Position numbers and translations under genes: made by a program | Origin: Candidatus Ornithobacterium hominis | GTDB lineage: Bacteria; Bacteroidota; Bacteroidia; Flavobacteriales; Weeksellaceae | Reading direction: 5' to 3' | Assembly: GCF_951229915.1 (NCBI RefSeq) | Contig: NZ_OX579588.1 | Span: 992,001 to 1,056,000 of the forward strand | DNA length: 64,000 nucleotides | Notes under the pieces: generated by a model | Databases searched by the model: none | Told to the model about the DNA's origin: nothing | What the model saw: the letters and a program-made list of their open reading frames with translations, nothing else | Part shown: positions 52,246 to 60,151 of the stretch, one piece after another | Numbering within the stretch: the stretch's first letter is position 1 | Layout of the letters: the number at the start of each line of letters is the position of its first letter

Positions 52246-53511
52246 TTAATTCTCAATAGATTGAAATCCACAATAAGCATGTAAAACTGCTGGGATTGCT
52301 ATGCCATCCTCTGTCTGGTAATGCTCTAGTAGAGAAGCTAAAATTCTTGGCAAAGCCAATGAGCTACCATTCAATGTGTGGCATAGCTCGGTTCCTTTTT
52401 CCGTTTTATACCTTAATTTTAATCGGTTGGCTTGGAATGCTTCGAAATTAGAAACACTACTCACTTCTAGCCATTTTGCTTGTGCTGAAGACCAAACTTC
52501 AAAATCAAAAGTTGATGCTGAGGCGAAACCAGTGTCGCCACCGCAGAGGTGTAAAATTCTGTATGTGAAGCCTAATTCATTCAAAATCTCTTCCACATGA
52601 TTTTTCATATTTTCTAAAGCTTCATAAGAATTTTCGGGTTTTTCTATACGTACAATTTCCACTTTATCAAATTGATGAAGACGATTTAGGCCACGCACAT
52701 CTTTTCCATACGAACCCGCTTCTCTACGGAAACAAGGCGTGTAACCCGTCAATAAAACAGGTAAATCTTTTTCTTCTAAAATTTCATCTCGGTAAATATT
52801 AGTCACAGGAACTTCTGCCGTAGGAATCAAGTAAAAACCATCAAGCTGAACTTCATACATCTGTGCTTCTTTATCTGGCAACTGCCCTGTACCGCGTGCG
52901 GAAGCCTCATTGACTAATATAGGTACTTGAACTTCCGTGTATCCTGCTGCCGTATTTTTATCTAGAAAATATTGAATCAGAGCACGTTGCAACTTAGCTC
53001 CTTTCCCTTTATAGACGGGAAATCCAGCACCAGTGATTTTTGTACCCAGTTCAAAATCGATTAAATCATATTTTTTAGCTAATTCCCAGTGTGGTAGTAA
53101 ATCATTTTCGGTCGGTTCACCTACGCTTTTGATGATGATGTTTTCACTTTCGCCTTTCCCTGCTGGTACGCTACGGTGTACAGGGTTGGGCACTTCAAAT
53201 AGAAGTTGCTCTATTTTAGTTTTTGTTTCATTGAGTTTTTCTTGCAACGTTTTGGTCTGATTCTTCAGCTCTGCACTTTCTGCTCTTAGTACATTTACAT
53301 CTTCGGTTTTGCCGTTTTTGTATAATTCGCCGATTTCTCTAGACAGCTGGTTAGATTTTGCCAATATATTATCTAGCTCATACTGAGTAGATTTACGTAC
53401 ATCATCCCAAGAAATAATTTCATCTAAAAAATTTAAATCTTGAATGTTTCTTTTTTTTAAACCTTCTTCAATTTTTTCTCGCTCGTTACGAATTTCGTTC
53501 ACTTGCAGCAT
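52246..53511 (-). CDS. serS: Seryl-tRNA synthetase
   Basis: A 421-residue class II synthetase. The N-terminal 100 residues form the tRNA-binding coiled coil (ELDNILAKSNQLSREI). Motif 2 is FRREAGSYGKDVRGL and motif 3 is NGSSLALPRILASLLEHYQ. It charges tRNA-Ser. Confidence 0.97.
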   Translation of the reverse strand: MLQVNEIRNEREKIEEGLKKRNIQDLNFLDEIISWDDVRKSTQYELDNILAKSNQLSREIGELYKNGKTEDVNVLRAESAELKNQTKTLQEKLNETKTKIEQLLFEVPNPVHRSVPAGKGESENIIIKSVGEPTENDLLPHWELAKKYDLIDFELGTKITGAGFPVYKGKGAKLQRALIQYFLDKNTAAGYTEVQVPILVNEASARGTGQLPDKEAQMYEVQLDGFYLIPTAEVPVTNIYRDEILEEKDLPVLLTGYTPCFRREAGSYGKDVRGLNRLHQFDKVEIVRIEKPENSYEALENMKNHVEEILNELGFTYRILHLCGGDTGFASASTFDFEVWSSAQAKWLEVSSVSNFEAFQANRLKLRYKTEKGTELCHTLNGSSLALPRILASLLEHYQTEDGIAIPAVLHAYCGFQSIEN

Positions 53512-53569
53512 AATTCTATGATTTTTTAAAAGGAATGGTAAAAATATAATTTTTATACGAAATCTAATA

Positions 53570-53594
53570 AATTTTTAAAGGCTTAAAAAATTTT
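53570..53594. repeat. Palindromic repeat copy
   Basis: ATTTTTAAAGGCTTAAAAAATTTT, between the divergent serS and rsmA genes. Confidence 0.85.
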
Positions 53595-53661
53595 AAAATT
53601 TTGAATTAAATTGTTTCTTTCATTTTTTTATCTGAGCAATTCTCTCTGATGATTTTCTTAG

Positions 53662-53669
53662 TATCTTTG
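53662..53669 (+). promoter_or_regulatory. -7 box close to the rsmA start
   Basis: TATCTTTG matches TAnnTTTG exactly and ends four bases before the ATG at 53674. No TTG is seen 19 bases upstream. If active, the mRNA would be leaderless, as suggested for bamD. Confidence 0.45.
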
Positions 53670-53673
53670 TGGC

Positions 53674-54453
53674 ATGAGCGTGAGAGCAAAAAAGCATTTG
53701 GGGCAACATTTTTTGAATGATTTAAACGTTGCACAAAAAATTGTTGAATCTTTATCTTGGCAAGGCTATGAGCAGGTTTTAGAAATTGGACCAGGTATGG
53801 GTGTTTTGACTCAATTTCTGATAGAGAAAAATCAAAATATTCAGGTTGTGGAAATCGATGAAGAGTCTGTTCAGTTTTTGAATAAAAAGTATAATTTAAC
53901 TCAAGAAAGATTAAAAATTTATAGCGAAGATTTTCTAAAGATGAATCTTTCAGCAAATTTTAATGCTCCTTTAGCAATTTTAGGGAATTTCCCTTACAAT
54001 ATTTCTTCTCAAATTTTATTTAAAATTTTAGAAAATAAAAATATAGTTCCTGAAATGGTCGGGATGTTCCAAAAAGAAGTGGCTGAACGAGTTGTGGCAA
54101 CACATGGGAGTAAAACCTACGGAATATTATCTGTTCTAGTGCAGGCTTATTATGATGTGGAGTATCTTTTTACGGTTGATGAGCATGTGTTTTCTCCGCC
54201 ACCTAAGGTGAAGTCGGCTGTAATTCGATTGACACGAAATGATACTAAGTTTGAAATTTTAAATGAAAAGTATTTTTTTACACTTGTGAAAACGGCTTTT
54301 AATCAAAGAAGAAAGACGCTACGCAATGCACTGAAAAGTTTAAATTATTCTGTGGATTTCAAAATTAGTGAAGTTTTAAATCTACGTGCTGAGCAGCTGA
54401 GTGTTGTTGATTTTATAGATTTGAGCAATGTTTTTGCTTCTTCTGATTCATGA
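53674..54453 (+). CDS. rsmA: 16S rRNA dimethyladenosine transferase RsmA
   Basis: A 259-residue protein. VRAKKHLGQHFLNDLNVA is the conserved start and fixes the ATG; EIGPGMGVLTQFL binds SAM and GNFPYNISSQILF is the NxPY catalytic motif. It dimethylates A1518 and A1519 of 16S rRNA and is the KsgA-type factor affected in kasugamycin resistance. Confidence 0.97.
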   Translation: MSVRAKKHLGQHFLNDLNVAQKIVESLSWQGYEQVLEIGPGMGVLTQFLIEKNQNIQVVEIDEESVQFLNKKYNLTQERLKIYSEDFLKMNLSANFNAPLAILGNFPYNISSQILFKILENKNIVPEMVGMFQKEVAERVVATHGSKTYGILSVLVQAYYDVEYLFTVDEHVFSPPPKVKSAVIRLTRNDTKFEILNEKYFFTLVKTAFNQRRKTLRNALKSLNYSVDFKISEVLNLRAEQLSVVDFIDLSNVFASSDS

Positions 54454-54469
54454 AATTTTGCTTATCCGA

Positions 54470-55690
54470 TTAATCTAAATTAGCTTCTTCTTTGTCGGTA
54501 ATCTCTTCTTTTGATTTGCTAAACCAGATTTTCAAAAGACGCCAAGCTAAATGGGGCTTTTTATTTTCTTCTTTTTTGCTTGCTTCATAAAACTCTCTCT
54601 CTATTTGCTCGAGTGAAATGACGTCTTCTTCATATATATCTTCTCCTAATAAGGCTGCAAGTGGCTGCAAACCAACGACATGACTGAAGACTTTTTTGAG
54701 CATCGCTATAAAGGGAATCGAAAGTATCATCCCTGCAATTCCCCAGATTAATCCTCCTATTATCAAAGCGACAAAGGCTGCTAATGGGTTGACACTGGTA
54801 TTACTCCCCACGATTTTTGGGGTTAAGAGGTTGCTTTCCAATGCTTCTATTATAACAAAAGCGATTAAGACAAAAAATGCGCTTTGGGCATCCATGGTGA
54901 TGAGTGCGTATAAAATGGGGAGTATTGCCCCAAGATATGTCCCAATGTAGGGTATAACAACTAAAATCGCTGCCAAGCAACCAAACATTATGGCATAATC
55001 AACCCCGATGATTAATAAGGAAATACTGTTGAGTATCGCTAAAATTATCATTAATATAAATATACCTACTAGGTAATCTTTGCCTACCGTCTGTACTTCT
55101 GTCAAAATCTGATTGACCTGCTGTCTTCTGGATTTATTGAATAGCAAAAGTATTCCCATTTTTATGCCTTTTCGGTACAATAAAAGTAAGAAAACATAAA
55201 CTGGCACAAGAAATGCTGTGGCTAAAAAGGAGGAAGTCTGAATAAAGGTGGTACCTAAAAAACCTCCGCCTTTGGTCTGTGCCAATTCGGTGAGTTTCAT
55301 TTGGATTTTTTGCTCATCAATGGGTGGTAAAAAATAAAATGTGGCATTGAATTTATCTATACCGATTTGTAAAAGTGTTTCAAATCTTTTGGAAAATTCT
55401 TGAAAATCTGAGATTAAATATGAAATCTGTGAACCAAAGAAAAAAACAATACCGAAAAAGATAGCTATCACTATCAAAAAAGTGAATATAATCGCTACGA
55501 CCGTATGTATTCCCCACCGCTCAAATCTCCAAACTAAGGGCAATAAAATGAAGGCAAATAATAGTGAAAATGCAAAGGGTACAAAAAATGACCTGCCAAG
55601 GTATAAACTGGCTACCGTAAGCCCTATGGCTAGGATAACAAAAACATACTTCTGTGCTGAAAAAACAAGATGTTGATGAGGTGACTTCAT
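54470..55690 (-). CDS. AI-2E family transporter
   Basis: A 406-residue membrane protein with about eight helices and the family segments LFAFILLPLVWRFERWG and GCLAAILVVIPYIGTYLGA. The C-terminal 60 residues are charged and cytoplasmic. Members have been linked to AI-2 export, Na+/H+ exchange or small-molecule export; the substrate is unknown. Confidence 0.93.
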   Translation of the reverse strand: MKSPHQHLVFSAQKYVFVILAIGLTVASLYLGRSFFVPFAFSLLFAFILLPLVWRFERWGIHTVVAIIFTFLIVIAIFFGIVFFFGSQISYLISDFQEFSKRFETLLQIGIDKFNATFYFLPPIDEQKIQMKLTELAQTKGGGFLGTTFIQTSSFLATAFLVPVYVFLLLLYRKGIKMGILLLFNKSRRQQVNQILTEVQTVGKDYLVGIFILMIILAILNSISLLIIGVDYAIMFGCLAAILVVIPYIGTYLGAILPILYALITMDAQSAFFVLIAFVIIEALESNLLTPKIVGSNTSVNPLAAFVALIIGGLIWGIAGMILSIPFIAMLKKVFSHVVGLQPLAALLGEDIYEEDVISLEQIEREFYEASKKEENKKPHLAWRLLKIWFSKSKEEITDKEEANLD

Positions 55691-55711
55691 ATTTTTATTA
55701 TACTTTTACTG

Positions 55712-55740
55712 TTTTTTTAAAAGGCTTTAAAAATTTTTTA
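55712..55740. repeat. Palindromic repeat copy
   Basis: TTTTTTTAAAAGGCTTTAAAAATTTTTTA, with the core extended by one base on each side (55720-55728). It lies between the stop of the 78-residue protein gene and the start of the AI-2E gene. Confidence 0.8.
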
Positions 55741-55747
55741 TATTAAT

Positions 55748-55984
55748 TTATTTTGAATCTTGCTGTCTTTTGAATTCCTCTGGATTCCAACGATATTTTT
55801 CCCAGCTTTTGCTGTTTCTACGTGAAATTAAAAAAATCGGAATCGTAACAAAGAAAAATAAAAGCGAACCTGCGCCGTAGAATTTATCTTGTAAACTTTG
55901 ATTTTGAGCAATTAAATCAAAATAAACACCAATCAAAATTAATAGTATTGAAAAAACTAATAGTATGTGACTAAGGATTTTCAT
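55748..55984 (-). CDS. Small membrane protein, 78 residues
   Basis: Two hydrophobic segments (ILLVFSILLILIGVYFDLI and GAGSLLFFFVTIPIFLI) are followed by a basic tail (SRRNSKSWEKYRWNPEEF). No family is recognised. The start lies inside the end of the LysE-family gene (14-base overlap), so it is translationally coupled to it. Confidence 0.75.
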   Translation of the reverse strand: MKILSHILLVFSILLILIGVYFDLIAQNQSLQDKFYGAGSLLFFFVTIPIFLISRRNSKSWEKYRWNPEEFKRQQDSK

Positions 55985-56666
55985 CGCTTGTTGTATTTAT
56001 ATTTTGTATGTTGTGAGATTTTTTGAAAAAAATATGATCTGCTGGGTCAAAGGAAATGAATCCTTTGAGTAAAATTACCAAACCAAAAATGGCTAACACA
56101 ACCCCCAACGCTTTTCTGATTTTATAAACCAACTCATCGCTCATTTTTCTCTGAAATTTCCTTGCTAAAAATATTTTGGCCAAGTCTATGCAAAAGAAAA
56201 CACTCAGTGCCACGCCCATAAATAAAGCAATTTCGTAACTTTTGGTGTAGTTTAAAATAACCCAACCTACAACGACAAACCAAAAAATGACAATCCCTAT
56301 GTTTAAAATATTCATCAAAAATCCATTGAAAAAGGTTTTGATATAATTTTTGTTAACCAATGCTTCATTGTTGATATGCAGGGTTGGTTTAGAAACAAAC
56401 ATATAGCAACCGTAAATCATAATGATAAATCCGCCAATTATATATAGCGAGCGGTGTGTTTCTATATAATGAATTAAGTCTTTGGAGCCGAAAAAAGCAA
56501 ATGCAATGCAAATCAAATCTGCTACGATGACACCTGCATCTAAAGCTATAGCCGAGCGCCAACCTTTCGTCAAGCTTGTTTCAATCAAAAGGAAAAATGC
56601 TGGTCCTATCAAGATAAGACTCAAGGATACACCTAGCATTATTGCATATAAAATCATTTCAATCAT
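55971..56666 (-). CDS. LysE-family transporter
   Basis: A 231-residue membrane protein with six helices and the LysE/RhtB start LGVSLSLILIGPAFFLLIET, followed by GWRSAIALDAGVIVADLIC. Members export amino acids; the substrate is not evident here. It leads a two-gene unit with the small membrane protein. Confidence 0.9.
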   Translation of the reverse strand: MIEMILYAIMLGVSLSLILIGPAFFLLIETSLTKGWRSAIALDAGVIVADLICIAFAFFGSKDLIHYIETHRSLYIIGGFIIMIYGCYMFVSKPTLHINNEALVNKNYIKTFFNGFLMNILNIGIVIFWFVVVGWVILNYTKSYEIALFMGVALSVFFCIDLAKIFLARKFQRKMSDELVYKIRKALGVVLAIFGLVILLKGFISFDPADHIFFKKSHNIQNINTTSDENP

Positions 56667-56747
56667 CTGATGAATCTATGATTAATATCTAAAAGAATTC
56701 CGCAAATTAATCATTTGAACTGAAGATTAAAATTAAATTCTTCATGA

Positions 56748-56770
56748 TTTTTTTAAGCCTTAAATTTTTT
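56748..56770. repeat. Palindromic repeat copy
   Basis: TTTTTTTAAGCCTTAAATTTTTT, directly beside the stop codon of the S41 protease gene. Confidence 0.85.
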
Positions 56771-58267
56771 TTACTTAAATTCAGATAAATCAGTAATATA
56801 CATTTCTGTCCCGAATTTTTTAAGCGTTTTACTATCACCAACAGGCCAAGTTTCTAATTTTAATCTTTTTTCACTCGCCTTACGGAATTTATTTCCAGTG
56901 ATTTGCTCTAAAGCCTTGGCTAGCGCGGGGTCATTGGGATTCCCAAACTCTTTGATATTGCCTAAATAGTCTACAAAATTAATTTTAATATCAGGTTCTA
57001 CTCCCTCAACGAAGACTTCATTTCTAGAGTTAAAGTACGCAAAAACAATCGGTTGCATTCCGTAAGAGTGATTTTTATTTCTATTTTCAAAATCTGTATA
57101 GGCTTTATTTATATTACTATTTGGTGCATCAACTAAAGTGATAGAACCCACAAATTTCCCATACGTTTTCTGCCCTATCTGCACAACATCGATATAAGGT
57201 TTTAGTGAAGTTATCGTTAATTCACTTGCAGATGCCGTAGCATGAGAGGTTAAAACATAGACTCTGTTAAGATGTAATGAATTAGCCAATTCTTTGCCTT
57301 TGCTTTTCATTTCACCATCTTCAAATTCAAAAAGACCTATCTCTTTATTCAAATACCCTGTTGAGTTACTAGCCTTATGCTTATCATTATAATTTAGCGT
57401 AATGTATTTTCTATTAGCAAACTGCCCTGTAATCATTTGCCCAAGTGCCAGAGCTGTATTGACAGAACCTCCGCCATTGTACCTTAAATCTAAAATCAAA
57501 TCTGTAACGCCTTCAGCTTTGAACTCTCCAAATTTTTCATTCAACTCATCATTGTAATTAGCCTGAAAGGCATTAAAAACGAGATAAGCTATTTTTTTAC
57601 CGTTGATTTTAAAAATCTTTGAATAATGAATGGGATTTTCTTGTAATTCTTCCCCTTTGATGTGAAATTTTTTTTCGCCATCGTAGGTAAAGACTTTATT
57701 TTTAATTTTAAAATTCTGGGCAACCGTTATGGTGAAATTATCTTCTGTCAACTTCCTGTAATTTCTTTGAGTCAACAACTCACCGTTAATTTTAAAGAAA
57801 ACATCGCCTCTCTTCAGCCCTGCTTTATCTGCTGGCGAGTTAGGAATTATATAATTTACTAAACCTAGAATGCGGTTTCCATTTTCAATGCTTGTCAGGC
57901 TATACTCTAAACCCGTCGCTGCTTGCTTGCCAGAGAAGCTTGCCATTAATTTTTCCACATCATCCACTACCCAAGAAAATCTATCTTCCTCACCATATCG
58001 GTACAAAAGATTATAGAAAAAACCTTCGTGGTCCTTTGTTGAATTTATAAACTTCAAATATTCTGTATCGCTGAATCGGTTATCAGCCAAATTAGGAACA
58101 TCTTTTTGCCAATAATACCATGAGTTCAGTGCACTCCATATAAAATCATTTACTTCATCCTTTTTCGTTTGCACTGTTGGTTTTTTTTCTTCTTTTTGAA
58201 TTTCATCTCCGCAGCTGATAAAAAAACTCAAAAGCGACATCAATAGGAAAATATATAATTTATTCAT
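56771..58267 (-). CDS. S41-family (tail-specific-type) peptidase lipoprotein
   Basis: A 498-residue protein with lipobox FFISCGDE (Cys19). An N-terminal helical domain (WSALNSWYYWQKDVP), a PDZ domain (IIPNSPADKAGLKRGDVFFK) and an S41 core follow. The nucleophile is in SHATASASELTITSLK and the catalytic Lys in GQKTYGKFVGS. It probably degrades envelope proteins. It is divergent from the small lipoprotein gene by 32 bases. Confidence 0.94.
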   Translation of the reverse strand: MNKLYIFLLMSLLSFFISCGDEIQKEEKKPTVQTKKDEVNDFIWSALNSWYYWQKDVPNLADNRFSDTEYLKFINSTKDHEGFFYNLLYRYGEEDRFSWVVDDVEKLMASFSGKQAATGLEYSLTSIENGNRILGLVNYIIPNSPADKAGLKRGDVFFKINGELLTQRNYRKLTEDNFTITVAQNFKIKNKVFTYDGEKKFHIKGEELQENPIHYSKIFKINGKKIAYLVFNAFQANYNDELNEKFGEFKAEGVTDLILDLRYNGGGSVNTALALGQMITGQFANRKYITLNYNDKHKASNSTGYLNKEIGLFEFEDGEMKSKGKELANSLHLNRVYVLTSHATASASELTITSLKPYIDVVQIGQKTYGKFVGSITLVDAPNSNINKAYTDFENRNKNHSYGMQPIVFAYFNSRNEVFVEGVEPDIKINFVDYLGNIKEFGNPNDPALAKALEQITGNKFRKASEKRLKLETWPVGDSKTLKKFGTEMYITDLSEFK

Positions 58268-58299
58268 TATTTTTACATTTCGGAATATTTGGCAAAATT

Positions 58300-58692
58300 A
58301 TGAAAAATAAATCGTTATCCCCATTCCTCTTCTTTTTAATTCTAGCAATGTGTGGTTATAGCTGCAAAACAAATGCAGTAACGAGCAATGACTTCTTGCC
58401 TGAAATCAAAAATGCCTTCATCGAAAGTTATAACACTGAGGGCGAACGTGGCTACACTGTTTCCTTTGAGGTAGAGAATTCTTTCTTTCAGCCTGTGGGT
58501 GTAGTCGCCTATAAAGTCAAACAAGATTTAACTGCTGATGACGTGGCAGGGCAACACTACCAGACTAATGTCATCCACGAATCAAGAAGAATACAAAACT
58601 TCAAACCACAGGTTTTTAATCAAGAAAATGGCGTTTTATTTTTAGTTGATTCGACTTATTTTCTAAAAAAAGTAAATTTCCAAAAGAAATAA
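58300..58692 (+). CDS. Hypothetical lipoprotein, 130 residues
   Basis: The product begins MKNKSLSPFLFFLILAMCGY and has lipobox GYSC (Cys22). The mature part is soluble with several beta-strands (RGYTVSFEVEN, GVLFLVDSTYFLKK). No family is recognised. It is the last core-genome gene before the restriction-modification island; its 3' end overlaps the tail of the broken ATPase gene. Confidence 0.75.
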   Translation: MKNKSLSPFLFFLILAMCGYSCKTNAVTSNDFLPEIKNAFIESYNTEGERGYTVSFEVENSFFQPVGVVAYKVKQDLTADDVAGQHYQTNVIHESRRIQNFKPQVFNQENGVLFLVDSTYFLKKVNFQKK

Positions 58693-60034
58693 TTTTTTAA
58701 GGCTTAAATTTTTCTTTTTTTCAGAAAAGTGAAAATAATGTTTATCTAGAATATTTTTAATAAGTATATTTTCTCGATTCGCAACCAACTTTGCCATTTT
58801 ATCACTAACTTGAGCATTGATTTGTTTTAGGTAAACAACATTTAGACGTGAATCATTAAAGCAAAAATGTTTCAAATAATTTGGATCCAAATGAGTCAGT
58901 AATATAGGGAAAATTATTCTTTTAGATTTTTTGAAAGAATCAATTAATGTTGATATATAATATTGAAAGGCTACCACATTAGCATCATCAAGGTAATCAA
59001 AGAATTCATCAATGACTAATATGCAGTTACGTTCTGCCTGATATTCGCACTCTATTAGCTTTGCAATAAATACCATAATATCCCTTTGACCACTAGAAAT
59101 CATATGAGCTTCTGACCATTCAACTATCAGAGAACGATTCTTTTTTTAGAGACGATTTTAAATCTATCTGAAAATGGATTAATCTCTTTTAGGGTGTTAT
59201 CCAAGTTTCTCTTTTTAGCAATATACTCGGCGTATCGTAAGGCTTTTTTATAATTAGTACCCATCGCTAATTTAACGGTAATAAACTGCCATGCAGAAAG
59301 GTAAGCATCAACATCATCAAGTGCCAATTCCTCCTTAATAAATGCAGATATAGCATGGAATTCTGGACATAACCCTGCAAACATAGAGTTTGCTACAATA
59401 TAATTCTTGATTTCTATTGCAGTTTTTGTATATGAATTATTAATAACTGCTAATATACTGGATATAGATTTTTCATATGGTTTAAGCTCAAATATATGTG
59501 TATTAACCATTTTCTCTATTTTGTTCAAAAAAGTATAATTAGAATATAACATTGATATATCCATAAGAATCTTATTACTAGCTCCAAATGCTCTTTTCAT
59601 ATTAGCCAACTTATAATCAAAGTACACAGCTTTCGGTATAGTCTTTATTACTATGGTTGGCTCAATATTCATAGAAGCCCTAGCTGTTACAACTTTTCCG
59701 AATCTCTGGGCTTTAGCGGTAGGTAACAGCGGATTAGTAACAACATGAATTGAAAAAAAATCTCGGATTGTATTGCTATCCTTGTCTGCAAAAATAGTTT
59801 GTCCTGTACTTAAAGACAAAACTACTGAAGGATCACCATTCTTAGGAATTGGCTCTACTTCTGGTTTTAATTCTATTTTATTTGCCACTAGAGTTTTAAA
59901 GGCTATAGCTAAAGAACTTTTACCAAAACCATTAGGAGCACAAGAATATTAGGACGATTTGGGTGTATATTTTGATTTATAGTCAAATTCCCAATTCCTT
60001 TTATATTATTGATTTCAATTTTTGAAATAACCAT
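58663..60034 (-). pseudogene. SMC/ABC-like AAA ATPase gene broken by two frameshifts
   Basis: An ATG at 60034 opens MVISKIEINNIKGIGNL, a RecF/OLD-like start. One base is missing near 59938-59944, where the frame must change so that NRPNILV is followed by the Walker A segment APNGFGKSSL. The frame 59888-59127 then continues. At the T7 tract 59141-59147 one more base is needed to reach the frame with RSLIVEWSEAHMISSGQRD, the ABC signature, and Walker B CILVIDEFFDYLDD. The intact protein would have about 457 residues. It may be a nuclease-coupled or defence ATPase lying downstream of Res; its function is unknown. The tail is extended by the repeat. Confidence 0.8.
58693..58715. repeat. Palindromic repeat at the island border
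   Basis: TTTTTTAAGGCTTAAATTTTTCT lies right after the lipoprotein stop and inside the tail frame of the ATPase pseudogene, where it adds the residues NLSLKKL. It is the last repeat copy before the restriction-modification genes. Confidence 0.9.
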
Positions 60035-60065
60035 TTTTCTTAAATTCAAGTATTAAAAGTGATTT

Positions 60066-60149
60066 TTAAGCTGTTCCTAAATCATAATAGGTTACTTTTT
60101 TCCAGTATTAATCGCTTCTGTATAAATCTCTGAAGTTTTTTAAAGCATA
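60066..60149 (-). pseudogene. Short gene-tail remnant between Res and the ATPase
   Basis: Just after the Res stop the minus strand reads, with two shifts of frame, YALKNFRDLY, then YTEAINTGKK, then KVTYYDLGTA and a stop. The pieces join into one plausible C-terminal segment. The frame change at AAAAAAG is again in a homopolymer. It looks like the end of a gene deleted upstream; the family is not recognised. Confidence 0.35.
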
Positions 60150-60151
60150 TT

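Noticed and set aside
53606..53956. Minus-strand frame of 116 codons at the start of rsmA
   Set aside because: It lies antisense to the conserved N-terminus of RsmA and has no recognisable features.
1038..58715. CRISPR array interpretation of the palindromic repeat
   Set aside because: Copies are 18 bases to several kilobases apart, lie inside genes as well as between them, have no uniform spacers, and no cas genes are present.
59239..59245. AAGGCTT in the ATPase pseudogene as a repeat copy
   Set aside because: Only one arm resembles the repeat and the segment encodes an ordinary KKALRYAEY helix; counted as chance.
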